This document shows positions 1 to 8,942 of a stretch of 41,996 bases of DNA, one piece after another. The stretch is from Comamonadaceae bacterium. GTDB taxonomy: Bacteria; Pseudomonadota; Gammaproteobacteria; Burkholderiales; Burkholderiaceae_C. The notes under the pieces are model-generated. The model was not told the DNA's origin. It was given only the letters and a program-made list of their open reading frames with translations, and searched no databases. Where the stretch lies: positions 1 to 41,996 of the forward strand of contig CANGEE010000005.1 in the NCBI GenBank assembly GCA_947452635.1, written 5' to 3'. Each line of letters opens with the position of its first letter. Positions within the stretch are counted from its first letter, which is position 1. Both the position numbers and the translations under genes were made by a program.

Positions 1-534
1 GAAGACAATGGCGAATGGATCATCGTCGACTGCGGCAGTGCGGTGGTGCATGTGATGCAACCGACCATTCGCGCTTACTACAACTTGGAAGAGTTGTGGG
101 GTGACAAGCCGGTGCGTTTGAAGTTGGGCGCGCCCAAGCCGATGGATGTCGAAGGCAAAAACAGCAGCAAAAAAGAAGCCAAGATCAACCACGCCGGCAA
201 GGCACCACGCCGGGTGGAGCCCGAACCGGTCAAGGCCCAAATGCCTGGTCGCGCCAAGAAGGCGGCCGCCCCGTTGGCCAACAAGTCAGCGAACAAGCCT
301 GTGGCCAACAAAACCAAAGCCAAAACGACTTTGAAATCTGCCGCCAAGCCTGCAGTGAAAACGGCGGCCAAGAGCGCTGCAAAAACCGTGGCCAAACCCG
401 CAGCCAAGACCCCCCTGAAAATGGTCAAGGTCAATGACCCCGCGAAGGCAGCGAAGCGGCCAGCCGCCAAGTCAGCGGTCAAGCCCGTCGCCAAGCGTGC
501 CCCGGCCAAAAAGACGGCACCGCGCAAAGCCTGA
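1..534 (+). CDS. rsfS: Ribosomal silencing factor RsfS, C-terminal part, with long Lys/Ala-rich tail
   Basis: The gene is open at the left edge and lacks its start. The first 43 or so visible residues ([24 protein letters not shown]) match the end of the RsfS/Iojap domain, which binds ribosomal protein L14 and blocks 30S-50S joining in starvation. The domain ends near nt 129. About 133 further residues follow, very rich in Lys and Ala with repeats such as KPAAK, AAKSAAK and AKKTAP and almost no acidic residues in the distal part, like histone H1 or AlgP tails. A standard RsfS ends soon after the domain. It is followed 8 bp later by rlmH, the usual rsfS-rlmH order; nadD would be expected upstream. 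Family certain; role of the tail unknown. Confidence 0.93.
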   Translation, partial: EDNGEWIIVDCGSAVVHVMQPTIRAYYNLEELWGDKPVRLKLGAPKPMDVEGKNSSKKEAKINHAGKAPRRVEPEPVKAQMPGRAKKAAAPLANKSANKPVANKTKAKTTLKSAAKPAVKTAAKSAAKTVAKPAAKTPLKMVKVNDPAKAAKRPAAKSAVKPVAKRAPAKKTAPRKA

Positions 535-542
535 GCCTGGGT

Positions 543-1010
543 ATGAAGCTGCTGATCGTGGCGGTCGGCCAGCGCGTGCCAGATTGGGCGCAAACCGCTT
601 GGGAGGACTACGCCAAGCGCTTTCCTTTTGAGTTGAAGGTGGAACTCAAAGCGGTCAAAACCGAACCTCGGGGCTCCAAAACCCTGGACACTTTGTTTGC
701 GGCTGAGCGACAACGGATCGAAGACGCCATCCCCAAAGGCTGTCGCATTGTGGCGCTGGATGAACGCGGCACCAACCTCACCACCAAAGCCCTGGCCATT
801 CGCTTGCAAAACTGGCAACTGGAAAGCGATGACGTGGCTTTGGTCATTGGCGGCCCAGACGGCTTGGACCCCGCGTTTCGCCAGGCCGCGCATGAGCGCA
901 TTCGCTTGTCGGACATGACACTGCCCCACGCCATGGCCCGCGTGCTGTTGATTGAGCAGCTGTACCGCGCCTGGTCGATCAATGCCAACCACCCGTACCA
1001 CCGGGAATAA
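543..1010 (+). CDS. rlmH: 23S rRNA (pseudouridine1915-N3)-methyltransferase RlmH
   Basis: The 155-residue product has the normal RlmH length and matches it end to end: N-terminal [15 protein letters not shown], central ALDERG, the SAM-binding knot segment VIGGPDGL and the C-terminal [18 protein letters not shown]. RlmH is a SPOUT methyltransferase that methylates N3 of pseudouridine 1915 in helix 69 of 23S rRNA, acting on assembled 70S ribosomes using SAM. The ATG at 543 matches the family N-terminus; the Shine-Dalgarno is weak. It sits between rsfS and maf, a gene order kept across beta- and gammaproteobacteria, and is probably cotranscribed with both. Confidence 0.97.
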   Translation: MKLLIVAVGQRVPDWAQTAWEDYAKRFPFELKVELKAVKTEPRGSKTLDTLFAAERQRIEDAIPKGCRIVALDERGTNLTTKALAIRLQNWQLESDDVALVIGGPDGLDPAFRQAAHERIRLSDMTLPHAMARVLLIEQLYRAWSINANHPYHRE

Positions 1011-1046
1011 GCCACTCCTCAACCTGCTTCTTTCGGACGCTTTGTC

Positions 1047-1649
1047 ATGACTGCTTTCATTTACCTCGCCTCCCAAAGTCCAAGGCGCAGCCAATTGCTG
1101 GACCAAATCGGTGTCGCCCACACCTTGCTTTTGCCCACGCCCGACGAGGATGCCGAGTCCTTGGAAGTGGTGCACCGGGGCGAGACCCCTTTGCACTATG
1201 TGCAGCGTGTGACAGCACTCAAACTCGATGCCGCAGTGGCCCGCATGAAGGCGCGGGGACTGACGCTTGCGCCGGTTTTATGCGCAGACACCACGGTCGC
1301 ACTCGGCCGGGACATTTTGGGCAAACCGAGCGACGCCTTGGATGCGGTGCGCATGCTGCAAGCCTTGTCGGGGCAAACCCACCGGGTGCTGACCGCCGTG
1401 GCGCTGCAGTCCGGGCGCCAACGGCTGGCGGCGGTGTCCGTGTCACGGGTCAGCTTTGCTCGCATGAGCCCTGCACAAATCAAAGCCTATGTGGACAGTG
1501 GCGAGCCCATGGGCAAGGCCGGTGCTTATGGGGTGCAGGGCCAAGCGGCGGCCCACATCGCCCGCATTCACGGCAGTTATTCTGGCATCATGGGCTTGCC
1601 TGTGTTTGAGACTGCCGAGCTGCTGCGTCAAGTGGGCGTAGCCTGTTGA
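1047..1649 (+). CDS. Maf family nucleoside triphosphate pyrophosphatase (YhdE-like)
   Basis: A 200-residue Maf protein. The N-terminal SQSPRRSQLLDQIG is the Maf signature loop, CADTTVAL carries the conserved acidic catalytic residue, and GEPMGKAGAYGVQG with GSYSGIMGLP form the C-terminal substrate pocket. The family hydrolyses dTTP, UTP and modified nucleotides to monophosphates and limits their incorporation into nucleic acids; the position next to rng suggests the YhdE dTTP/UTP subgroup rather than YceF, though the exact substrate is inferred. It lies 36 bp after rlmH, and its stop is followed 23 bp later by the ATG of rng, fitting the rsfS-rlmH-maf-rng transcription unit. Confidence 0.93.
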   Translation: MTAFIYLASQSPRRSQLLDQIGVAHTLLLPTPDEDAESLEVVHRGETPLHYVQRVTALKLDAAVARMKARGLTLAPVLCADTTVALGRDILGKPSDALDAVRMLQALSGQTHRVLTAVALQSGRQRLAAVSVSRVSFARMSPAQIKAYVDSGEPMGKAGAYGVQGQAAAHIARIHGSYSGIMGLPVFETAELLRQVGVAC

Positions 1650-1672
1650 ACAGCTGTCACCCTGAGAGCGCT

Positions 1673-3148
1673 ATGCAACAAGATATTTTGATCAATTGGT
1701 CGCCCCAAGAAACCCGTGTGGCGGTGGTGGAGCACGGCGCGGTGCAAGAGCTGCATGTGGAACGCCACTTGGAGCGCGGCTTGGTCGGCAATATTTATTT
1801 GGGCAAGGTGGCGCGGGTTTTGCCCGGCATGCAGTCGGCCTTCATTGAAATTGGGCTGGAACGTGCGGCTTTCTTGCATGTGGCCGATGTGTGGCAGCGC
1901 CAGCCAGAAGGTGCGCCGCCCCAAGCGGCGCGCAGCACCCAGCCGCTGGTGCCGATCGAGCGACAGGTCTTCGAAGGCCAGGCCTTGATGGTGCAAGTCA
2001 TCAAAGACCCGATAGGCAGCAAAGGGGCGCGCTTGTCCACGCAAATCAGCATTGCGGGTCGGCATTTGGTGTTTTTACCGCAGGACGACCATATTGGGGT
2101 GTCGCAAAAAATCCCCACTGATCAGCGTGATGCTTTGCGCGAACGCTTGAAGACCTTGGTGGGCGGCGACGGTGGCGGGTTTATTTTGCGCACCAATGCG
2201 GAGGATTCCAGCGAGCAAGAACTGGCGGACGATATCGCCTATTTGCGCAAGACCTGGGCACGCATCAAAGACGCCTCGCTGCGGCTACCCGCCCAGTCCA
2301 TGCTGCACCAAGACCTGAGCTTGCTGCAGCGCGTGCTGCGCGATTTGGTGGGCGAGGCAACGCAGTCGATTCGCATCGATTCACGTGAGCAATTCCAAAA
2401 ATTGAGTGTATTCAGCCAAGAGTTCATGCCCGCAGCGTCCGAGCGGCTGCAACTGTACAAGGGCGAACGGCCGATTTTTGATTTGTACGCCATTGACGAG
2501 GAAATTGCCAAGGCTTTGGGCCGCAGGGTGGAACTCAAATCGGGCGGCTATTTGATCGTCGACCAAACCGAGGCGCTGACCACCATCGATGTGAACACCG
2601 GTGGTTATGTGGGTGCGCGCAATTTTGACGACACGATTTTCAAAACCAATCTGGAAGCAGCGCAAGCCATCGCCAGGCAACTGCGCCTGCGCAATTTGGG
2701 CGGCATTGTCATCGTCGATTTCATTGACATGACGCGCGCGGAGCACCAAGAAGCGGTGTTGTCTGAATTCAAAAAACAATTGGCACGCGACCGCGTCAAG
2801 ACCATGGCCGGGGGGTTTTCGCAGCTGGGCCTGCTGGAGATGACGCGCAAGCGCACCCGCGAATCCCTGGCGCACATGCTGTGCGAGCCCTGCCCAGCGT
2901 GTCAGGGCAAAGGCATTGTCAAAACCACCCGCACCGTGGTGTACGACATCTTGCGTGAGATCTTGCGCGAAGCCAAACAGTTCAATCCGCGTGAATTTCG
3001 GGTGATTGCGCGCCCAGCGGTGATCGAGTTGCTGCTGGACGAGGAAAGCCCGCATTTGGCAGCGCTGTCCGACTTCATTGCCAAGCCCATTTCTCTGCAA
3101 AGCGAGTCGGCCATGGGGCCCGAAGAATACGACGTGGTCTTGCTCTGA
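1673..3148 (+). CDS. rng: Ribonuclease G
   Basis: The product is 491 residues, typical of RNase G and shorter than RNase E. It starts MQQDILINWSPQETRVAVVE, matching E. coli RNase G; an in-frame TTG at 1646 overlaps the maf stop and is less likely. An S1 RNA-binding domain follows (about residues 38-120, with GNIYLGKVARVLPGMQSAFI). The catalytic core holds TTIDVNTG and IVIVDFIDM, whose aspartates bind Mg2+, and the zinc-link cysteines are in CEPCPACQGKG. There is no C-terminal degradosome scaffold. RNase G cuts A/U-rich single-stranded RNA, matures the 5' end of 16S rRNA and turns over some mRNAs. It is convergent with msbA, with 12 bp between the stop codons and no terminator visible. Confidence 0.96.
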   Translation: MQQDILINWSPQETRVAVVEHGAVQELHVERHLERGLVGNIYLGKVARVLPGMQSAFIEIGLERAAFLHVADVWQRQPEGAPPQAARSTQPLVPIERQVFEGQALMVQVIKDPIGSKGARLSTQISIAGRHLVFLPQDDHIGVSQKIPTDQRDALRERLKTLVGGDGGGFILRTNAEDSSEQELADDIAYLRKTWARIKDASLRLPAQSMLHQDLSLLQRVLRDLVGEATQSIRIDSREQFQKLSVFSQEFMPAASERLQLYKGERPIFDLYAIDEEIAKALGRRVELKSGGYLIVDQTEALTTIDVNTGGYVGARNFDDTIFKTNLEAAQAIARQLRLRNLGGIVIVDFIDMTRAEHQEAVLSEFKKQLARDRVKTMAGGFSQLGLLEMTRKRTRESLAHMLCEPCPACQGKGIVKTTRTVVYDILREILREAKQFNPREFRVIARPAVIELLLDEESPHLAALSDFIAKPISLQSESAMGPEEYDVVLL

Positions 3149-3160
3149 GTGCGGCCGCCA

Positions 3161-4954
3161 TCAAACGGCGCTGATGCCAGCGCTGTCGCCCTTGTGGTGC
3201 AAACGGGCGTACACCCCGCCTTTCGCCAGCAGGGCTTGATGGCTGCCTTGCTCCACGATGCGGCCCTGGGCCATCACCACCACCCGGTCGGCATGCTCGA
3301 TGGTGGACAGGCGGTGGGCAATGATCAAGGTGGTGCGCCCTTTCATCAAACGCTGCAAGGCTTCTTGGACCAAACGTTCAGACTCGTTGTCCAGGGCAGA
3401 GGTGGCCTCGTCCAAAATCAAAATGGGCGCATTTTTATAAAGCGCACGTGCAATCGCCAACCGCTGGCGTTGGCCACCCGACAGTTGTGTGGCGTTGTGG
3501 CCCAGCAGGGTGTGCATGCCTTGCGGTAATTGGGCTATGTGATCGGCCAAATTCGCTGCCTCTAAGCAGGCGTTGACCTGCGCTTCATTCACCTCTTGCC
3601 CCAGCGCCACATTGGCGGCCACGGTGTCGTTGAGCATCACCACATCTTGACTGACCATGGCGATTTGCTGGCGCAGCGCGCTCAAGCGCCATTGCGCTAC
3701 ATCATGACCGTCGATCACAACCCGGCCTTGGCTGGGCAAGACGAAACGGGGCAGCAAATTGGCCAAGGTGGTTTTGCCAGAGCCCGATGACCCCACAAAA
3801 GCCACCGATTCGCCGGGTTGGATGGTCAGGGAAACGCCATTCAAGGCGGGCGCAGCATCTGGATGAAATTGCACGCTGGTGTCTATCCATTCGATCACCC
3901 CGGAAGATTGACCCGACGCCGCGGCGGGTGCGTAGCGGCCTTGCGACTCCGAAGAGACGTTTTCCATCAGCTGCAAGCCCCGCTCCAAGGCCGCCAGTCC
4001 GCGGGTGATGGGGTTGGCCACATCGGCCAAACGCTTGATGGGCGCGATCAACATCAGCATCGCTGTGATGAAGGCCACAAAACCACCCACCGTGGCCCCC
4101 TGGGCGCCATTTTGGCTTTGCAACAAGGCAATCATCAGCACCAGAGACAGGGCTACTGCCGCCAACAACTGGGTCAATGGCGACATGGAGGCCGAGGCGA
4201 TGGTGGAGCGAATGGCCAAGCCGCGCAGCCGGTCGCTGAGTTTTTCAAAGCGCTTGATTTGACTTTGCTGCGCCCCATGCAGTCGCACCATTTTGAAAGC
4301 CAGAACGTTTTCTTCCACCACATAGGCCAGGTCATCGGTGGCGTTTTGACTTTCGCGGGTCAAACCGTACAGGCGTTTGGACAGGACTTTCATGATCCAG
4401 GCCACCCCCGGGGTGACCAAAAACACCACCAGCGTCAGCTTCCAATTGAGGTACAGCAGATAACCCACCAGGGCCAGCAATGAAAAACCGTCGCGCGACA
4501 AGCCGATCATGGCCGAGACCAATTGGCCTGCGCCGCTTTGGACTTCATAGACAATGGTATTGGACAGGGCGCTGGCCGATGCTTTGGAAAACACCGCCAA
4601 GTCGGCCCGCATCAAACGCTCGAACATGGCGCTGCGCAATAGTTGCATGCCGTCATTGGCGATGCGCGTCAAACTGTACTGGGAGACAAAATGCGCGGCA
4701 CCTCGGATCGCGAAAATGCCCATCACGGCCACCGGTACGGACCACAGCGGCAAAGCGCCCTTGCTGAATCCTTTGTCTAACAGCGGCTGAAAGAGGGCCG
4801 GGATCAAGGGCTCGGTCACTGCTGCAACGATGGTGGCCAAAACACCGGTCGCCCAACTCCATCGTTGTTGCCCAAAATAGGGGATCAACCGTTGGATGCG
4901 CTGAAAAACGGTGGGCGTCGAGCTGCTTTCTGCGCTGGGTGGGGTATCGGTCAT
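3161..4954 (-). CDS. msbA: Lipid A export ABC transporter MsbA (permease/ATPase)
   Basis: A 597-residue half-transporter with an N-terminal six-helix membrane domain (residues about 30-320) and a C-terminal ATPase. Walker A is GSSGSGKT at 388-395, the signature LSGGQ at 491-495 and Walker B ILILDEA around 511-517, followed by the H-loop in IIAHRLST. The homodimer flips core-lipid A from the inner to the outer leaflet of the inner membrane, feeding the Lpt export system, whose lptF and lptG lie elsewhere in this window. The ATG at 4954 (MTDTPP) was chosen because upstream in-frame codons look non-coding. Divergent from tolB across 186 bp. MsbA is preferred over a general exporter from the whole-length match. 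Confidence 0.93.
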   Translation of the reverse strand: MTDTPPSAESSSTPTVFQRIQRLIPYFGQQRWSWATGVLATIVAAVTEPLIPALFQPLLDKGFSKGALPLWSVPVAVMGIFAIRGAAHFVSQYSLTRIANDGMQLLRSAMFERLMRADLAVFSKASASALSNTIVYEVQSGAGQLVSAMIGLSRDGFSLLALVGYLLYLNWKLTLVVFLVTPGVAWIMKVLSKRLYGLTRESQNATDDLAYVVEENVLAFKMVRLHGAQQSQIKRFEKLSDRLRGLAIRSTIASASMSPLTQLLAAVALSLVLMIALLQSQNGAQGATVGGFVAFITAMLMLIAPIKRLADVANPITRGLAALERGLQLMENVSSESQGRYAPAAASGQSSGVIEWIDTSVQFHPDAAPALNGVSLTIQPGESVAFVGSSGSGKTTLANLLPRFVLPSQGRVVIDGHDVAQWRLSALRQQIAMVSQDVVMLNDTVAANVALGQEVNEAQVNACLEAANLADHIAQLPQGMHTLLGHNATQLSGGQRQRLAIARALYKNAPILILDEATSALDNESERLVQEALQRLMKGRTTLIIAHRLSTIEHADRVVVMAQGRIVEQGSHQALLAKGGVYARLHHKGDSAGISAV

Positions 4955-5054
4955 TGGGGCTGATTTTACGCAAGCAAGCCGCACCCTGAACCCCAGGCCC
5001 TTTTCTGCCGGGCAGTTTTTGCACAATTGCGCGGGTGGGCGAGGGGATAAGGTC

Positions 5055-5083
5055 TTAAAAAGTGCAGCGCTACCGTGTACGAT
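5055..5083 (+). promoter_or_regulatory. Candidate sigma-70 promoter for tolB-pal-cpoB
   Basis: TTAAAA at 5055-5060 and TACGAT at 5078-5083 are separated by 17 bp; each matches the consensus at four of six positions. Transcription would begin near 5090, about 50 nt before tolB. An 11-nt palindrome, CTCAAATTGAG, lies at 5101-5111 in the predicted leader. This is inferred from motif spacing only. Confidence 0.3.
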
Positions 5084-5140
5084 CGGGGTTTTAGATTCTT
5101 CTCAAATTGAGACGCCTTTGGCGTGAACTTTTTTGTTCGT

Positions 5141-6448
5141 ATGATTTTTCCTCAGGTTTTTTTATCCGCACTGTTTGGCATTTCTCGCTTTGTGGCCTCA
5201 GGGATGCTCTTGTGCCTGGCATGGCAAATGCCTGCGCATGCCCAATTTCGGGTCGAGGTCACGGGTGTCGGTTTGACGCAAGTGCCTGTGGCGGTGGTGC
5301 CTTTCAAGGGTGAAGAGGGTTTGCCGCAGAAAATCTCAGCCATTGTGGTGGCAGATTTGGAGCGCAGTGGTCAGTTTCGTGCGGTAGAAGCCAAAGGTGA
5401 AGTGCTGGACGAATCCTCGCGCCCGGACATGCCGCAATGGCGACAGCGCAACGCCGATGCTTTGGTGGCCGGTAGTGTGACGCGACTGGCCGATGGCCGT
5501 TTCGACGTGCGCGCCCGTTTGTGGGATGTGGTGGGCGGCCAATTGCGCGGCGAGTTCAAAGAGGCCGTGGTGGCCAGCGACTTGCGCTTGGCTGCACACC
5601 GTTTGGCCGACCAGTTGTATGAAAAGATGACCGGCGACAAAGGCGTTTTTGCCACCCGTATTGCCTATGTCACCAAGTCCACATCCCGTTACACCCTGTG
5701 GGTGGCCGATTCGGATGGGGAGGGCGCGCAAGCTGCTTTGGCCAGTCCAGAACCCATCATCTCACCCTCTTGGTCGCCCAGCGGTAGCCACTTGGCCTAT
5801 GTGTCATTCGAGTCTCGAAAACCAGTGATTTATTCGCATGAGTTGGCTACAGGTAAACGGCAGTTGGTGGCCAACTTCCGCGGCTCCAACAGCGCCCCCA
5901 CTTGGACGCCCGACGGTAAAAGCGTGGTGGCGACCTTGAGTCGTGAAGGCGGATCGCAGCTGTTTCAAGTTGAGGTGCAAGGGGGTTCGCCCCGTCGCTT
6001 GTCCGTGTCCAATGGCATCGATACCGAACCCGCATTCGCCGCCAATGGGCAGCAGCTTTATTTTGTCAGTGACCGTGGCGGTTCGCCGCAAATCTACCGC
6101 ATGCCTGCAGCTGGCGGGGCTGTCGAGCGCGTCACCTTCAGTGGCAGTTACAACATTTCACCCAGCTTGAGTCCTGACGGTCGATGGATGGCTTATGTGA
6201 CGCGCAACAGCGGGCAGTTCAAACTGATGGTGATGGATTTGTCGACCGGTCAAGCCAATGCGATCACCGATACCAGCGCTGATGAAAAACCCAGTTTTGC
6301 GCCCAACAGCAAGCTGTTGGTGTATGCCACGCAAATTCAGGGACGCGAAGCTTTGATGACCAGCACTTTAGATGGGAAAATCAAGGCGCGTTTGGCCGGT
6401 CAGGGCGGTGATATTCGGGAGCCAGATTGGGGGCCTTTCCGCCAGTAA
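5141..6448 (+). CDS. tolB: Tol-Pal system periplasmic protein TolB
   Basis: The protein (435 residues from the ATG at 5141) has a signal peptide of about 33 residues ending MPAHA-QF. An N-terminal alpha/beta domain (VAVVPFKG, VVADLERSGQF) is followed by a beta-propeller with the repeated WSPSGSHLAYVS, WTPDGKSVV, LSPDGRWMAYV and FAPNSKLLVYA motifs. TolB binds Pal and the TolA C-terminus in the periplasm and helps pull the outer membrane inward at division. A GTG at 5123 would add six residues and cannot be excluded. pal and cpoB follow on the same strand, but the usual tolQRA genes are not upstream; divergent msbA takes that place. Confidence 0.96.
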   Translation: MIFPQVFLSALFGISRFVASGMLLCLAWQMPAHAQFRVEVTGVGLTQVPVAVVPFKGEEGLPQKISAIVVADLERSGQFRAVEAKGEVLDESSRPDMPQWRQRNADALVAGSVTRLADGRFDVRARLWDVVGGQLRGEFKEAVVASDLRLAAHRLADQLYEKMTGDKGVFATRIAYVTKSTSRYTLWVADSDGEGAQAALASPEPIISPSWSPSGSHLAYVSFESRKPVIYSHELATGKRQLVANFRGSNSAPTWTPDGKSVVATLSREGGSQLFQVEVQGGSPRRLSVSNGIDTEPAFAANGQQLYFVSDRGGSPQIYRMPAAGGAVERVTFSGSYNISPSLSPDGRWMAYVTRNSGQFKLMVMDLSTGQANAITDTSADEKPSFAPNSKLLVYATQIQGREALMTSTLDGKIKARLAGQGGDIREPDWGPFRQ

Positions 6449-6498
6449 GTCTGTGTGCTTTTTTAGAAGATTTTGAATTTTTATTTCAGGAGTGAGTC

Positions 6499-7041
6499 AT
6501 GTTGATCCGTACTTTTTCGTTGATGGCCTTGACGGCCGCCTTGGTTGCTTGTTCTTCGGGTGTGAAGCTCAATGATGTGCCTGTCGAAGACAAGGCCGCA
6601 AGCGCCGTCAATTCCAGCGCCAATGCCAATGGCACAGGGCTGGGCAGCAATGCCGGTCAAAACAATGTCGCAGGCGTTTTGACTGACAAGGGTTTTGGCG
6701 CTGGCTCAGGCCCTGCGGGCAGCAACATCGTATTTTTCGACTACGACAGTTTCACCTTGAAGCCTGAAGCGCGCGCCGTGATTGAAAGCAACGCCAAGTT
6801 TTTGCAAGCCAACAAACAACGCAAGGCCCAACTCGAAGGCCACACCGATGAACGCGGCGGGCGTGAGTACAACTTGGCCTTAGGTCAAAAGCGCGCCGAA
6901 TCCGTTCGACAAGCTTTGACGCTTTTGGGTGTGAGTGAAGCCCAGGTGGAGGCGGTGAGTTTTGGTAAAGAAAAGCCGATGAACACGGGTACCGAAGAGG
7001 CCGCATTGGCCCAAAACCGCCGCGTTGAAATCAAGTACTGA
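6499..7041 (+). CDS. pal: Peptidoglycan-associated lipoprotein Pal
   Basis: The 180-residue product begins with a lipoprotein signal peptide whose lipobox is LVAC, with the acylated cysteine at 18. A flexible Ser/Asn/Gly-rich linker (about 20-75) leads to an OmpA-like peptidoglycan-binding domain: IVFFDYDS, LEGHTDERGGREYNLALGQKRA and NRRVEIKY. Pal anchors the outer membrane to the cell wall and is moved by TolB and TolA during division. The strong Shine-Dalgarno AGGAGTGA just before the ATG at 6499 supports this start. It lies 50 bp after tolB and 7 bp before cpoB, in the conserved tolB-pal-cpoB order. Confidence 0.97.
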   Translation: MLIRTFSLMALTAALVACSSGVKLNDVPVEDKAASAVNSSANANGTGLGSNAGQNNVAGVLTDKGFGAGSGPAGSNIVFFDYDSFTLKPEARAVIESNAKFLQANKQRKAQLEGHTDERGGREYNLALGQKRAESVRQALTLLGVSEAQVEAVSFGKEKPMNTGTEEAALAQNRRVEIKY

Positions 7042-7048
7042 GTTTGCT

Positions 7049-7819
7049 ATGACCTACTCTCGCATGGGGCGCTACTGCGCCGTGGCTGCATTTGGGCTGT
7101 TGCAAGCAGTGGCGCAGGCGGCCTTGTTTGAGGACGATGAAGCGCGCCGTGCCATTTTGGATTTACGTCAAAAAATCGAGCAACTGAGCGGTTCAGGCAG
7201 CGCGCAAAACAAATCGCAAGCCGAAGAGGTATTTAAATTACGCAGCGCGCTGCTCGATCTTCAGTCGCAAATTGATGCACTCAAAGCCGATCAAGCCCGC
7301 TTGCGCGGGGCCAATGAGCAACTGCTGCGCGAATTGTCTGACCAGCAGCAACGTCAAAAAGACATCCAATTGGGTTTGGACGATCGTTTGCGCAAATTTG
7401 AGCCCGTCAAGGTGAATTTGGACGGTGCAGATTTCACTGTGGAGCCCTCTGAAAAGCGTGACTATGACAGCGTGATGGGTGTATTTCGCAAGGGCGATTT
7501 TGCCGCTGCCCAAATCGGCTTTGCCGGTTTTATTCAGCGCTACCCCAACACGGGTTATTTGCCTTCAGCCTTGTTTTGGCTGGGCAATGCCGAATACGCG
7601 AACAAAGATTATTCGGGCGCCTTGGCCCACTTCAAGCGGTTGTTGAATCTGGTGCCCAAACATGTCCGCGCTTCAGAAGCCATGTTGGCAATTTCCAATT
7701 GCCAAATTGAACTCAAAGACAGCAAGCTTGCACGCAAGACGTTGGAAGAACTCATCAAAACCTACCCTGACTCGGAGGCCGCTCAAGCCGCCAAGGAACG
7801 CTTGGCGCGTTTGAAGTAA
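7049..7819 (+). CDS. cpoB: Tol-Pal cell division coordinator CpoB (YbgF)
   Basis: A 256-residue periplasmic protein. From the ATG at 7049 the signal peptide ends AVAQA before ALFEDDEARRAI, the usual start of mature YbgF. A coiled coil follows (about residues 30-115, heptads such as LRSALLDLQSQIDALKA), then TPR repeats in the C-terminal half (YDSVMGVFRKGDF, YPNTGYLPSALFWLGNAEYA, YPDSEAAQAAKERLARL). CpoB trimerises through the coiled coil, binds TolA and coordinates PBP1B-driven wall synthesis with outer-membrane constriction. An alternative in-frame start at 7025 overlaps pal and would spoil the signal peptide. It ends the tol-pal block. Confidence 0.95.
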   Translation: MTYSRMGRYCAVAAFGLLQAVAQAALFEDDEARRAILDLRQKIEQLSGSGSAQNKSQAEEVFKLRSALLDLQSQIDALKADQARLRGANEQLLRELSDQQQRQKDIQLGLDDRLRKFEPVKVNLDGADFTVEPSEKRDYDSVMGVFRKGDFAAAQIGFAGFIQRYPNTGYLPSALFWLGNAEYANKDYSGALAHFKRLLNLVPKHVRASEAMLAISNCQIELKDSKLARKTLEELIKTYPDSEAAQAAKERLARLK

Positions 7820-7826
7820 CACACAA

Positions 7827-8942
7827 ATGGACGCTGCGCAGCTGGCCACCAGCACCCAAGCGGTGCTGCTGTGTACCTTGGCATTGTCCATGGCGCTGGG
7901 GGTCATCCTGCACGCCACCCATTTTTGCACCATGGGCGCCATCAGCGACGCTGTGCTGATGCACGACGATGCACGACTGAAACAGTGGGCTTTGTCGGCA
8001 GTTGTGGCGATTTGGGGGTTTGCAGCCATGCACTGGGCAGGCTGGATTGACCCGCGCGCAAGCATCTATGGCGCAGACACATTGTTGTGGCTGTCGAGCC
8101 TGGTGGGCGGTGCTTTGTTTGGCGTGGGCATGGTGTTGGCTTCGGGTTGCGCCAGCAAATCGCTGGTTCGATTGGGTGCTGGCAATCTCAAGTCGCTGGT
8201 GGTCTTGATGGTCATGGGCATTGTGGGCTTGGCCACTTTGAAGGGCTGGTTGGCCCTTGCGCGTGTGAACACCCTTGAAACCGTTTACATGCATGCCCCT
8301 GCACAGGCCTTTGTCGGCAGTTGGCTGGCCCGTCAAACCGGGTGGGCTTTGCCCCAGGCCAGCGCCGCAGCGGCGTTTTGTATTGGCGGCATTTTGCTGC
8401 GCTGGTCGTTGCAAGGACGGGCCAAGACGCACCCCGCCATGGTCGTGGGCGGCGCAGGCGTTGGCTTAGCGGTGCTGGCCATGTGGTGGATCACAGGGGT
8501 CTTGGGCCATGGGCTTGAACACCCCGAAACCTTGGAAGCTTTTTTTGTAGCAACAGCCAGTGGGCGCATGGAGTCTTTCAGTTTCACCGCGCCCGTGGCT
8601 TCGCTGTTGGATGCTTTTTTGTATTTCAGCGACGGCACCAAACGCCTGACCATCGGGATGGTCTCGGTGCTTGGTGTGGTTGCGGGCGCGGCTTTTCATG
8701 CCATAGGCTCAGGCACGTTTCGCTGGGAGTCTTTTGTCAGCAAGTCGGATTTGGCACGGCACATGCTGGGCGGCGCCTTCATGGGGCTGGGGGGGGTAAC
8801 GGCCATGGGCTGCACCATAGGTCAAGGCTTGAGCGGCCTGTCCACCCTCAGCTGGATGAGTTTTTTGACACTCATCGCGATCGGTTTGGGCGCTTGGTTC
8901 ACGCTGTTTTGGCAATGGCGTCGCATGGAGGCACAAGCCTGA
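7827..8942 (+). CDS. YeeE/YedE family membrane protein, putative sulfur-compound (thiosulfate-type) transporter
   Basis: A 371-residue hydrophobic protein with many membrane segments and two-fold internal similarity, as in the YeeE/YedE (DUF395) family. Three cysteines sit in conserved glycine-rich contexts: C34 (THFCTMGA), C108 (LASGCASK) and C329 (TAMGCTIGQG). In characterised thiosulfate importer TsuA/YeeE, equivalent cysteines pass thiosulfate through the membrane; other members are linked to selenium or sulfide handling, so the substrate here is inferred. No TusA-like sulfur carrier lies beside it, unlike the yeeE-yeeD pair of E. coli. It follows cpoB by 7 bp, and its TGA overlaps the tcdA ATG by one base, implying coupled translation. 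Confidence 0.85.
   Translation: MDAAQLATSTQAVLLCTLALSMALGVILHATHFCTMGAISDAVLMHDDARLKQWALSAVVAIWGFAAMHWAGWIDPRASIYGADTLLWLSSLVGGALFGVGMVLASGCASKSLVRLGAGNLKSLVVLMVMGIVGLATLKGWLALARVNTLETVYMHAPAQAFVGSWLARQTGWALPQASAAAAFCIGGILLRWSLQGRAKTHPAMVVGGAGVGLAVLAMWWITGVLGHGLEHPETLEAFFVATASGRMESFSFTAPVASLLDAFLYFSDGTKRLTIGMVSVLGVVAGAAFHAIGSGTFRWESFVSKSDLARHMLGGAFMGLGGVTAMGCTIGQGLSGLSTLSWMSFLTLIAIGLGAWFTLFWQWRRMEAQA

Noticed and set aside
78-1196. A 372-codon open frame antisense to rsfS, rlmH and the start of maf
   Set aside because: It covers three well-matched genes on the other strand, spans the Lys/Ala repeat region that keeps the complement open, and has no family resemblance.
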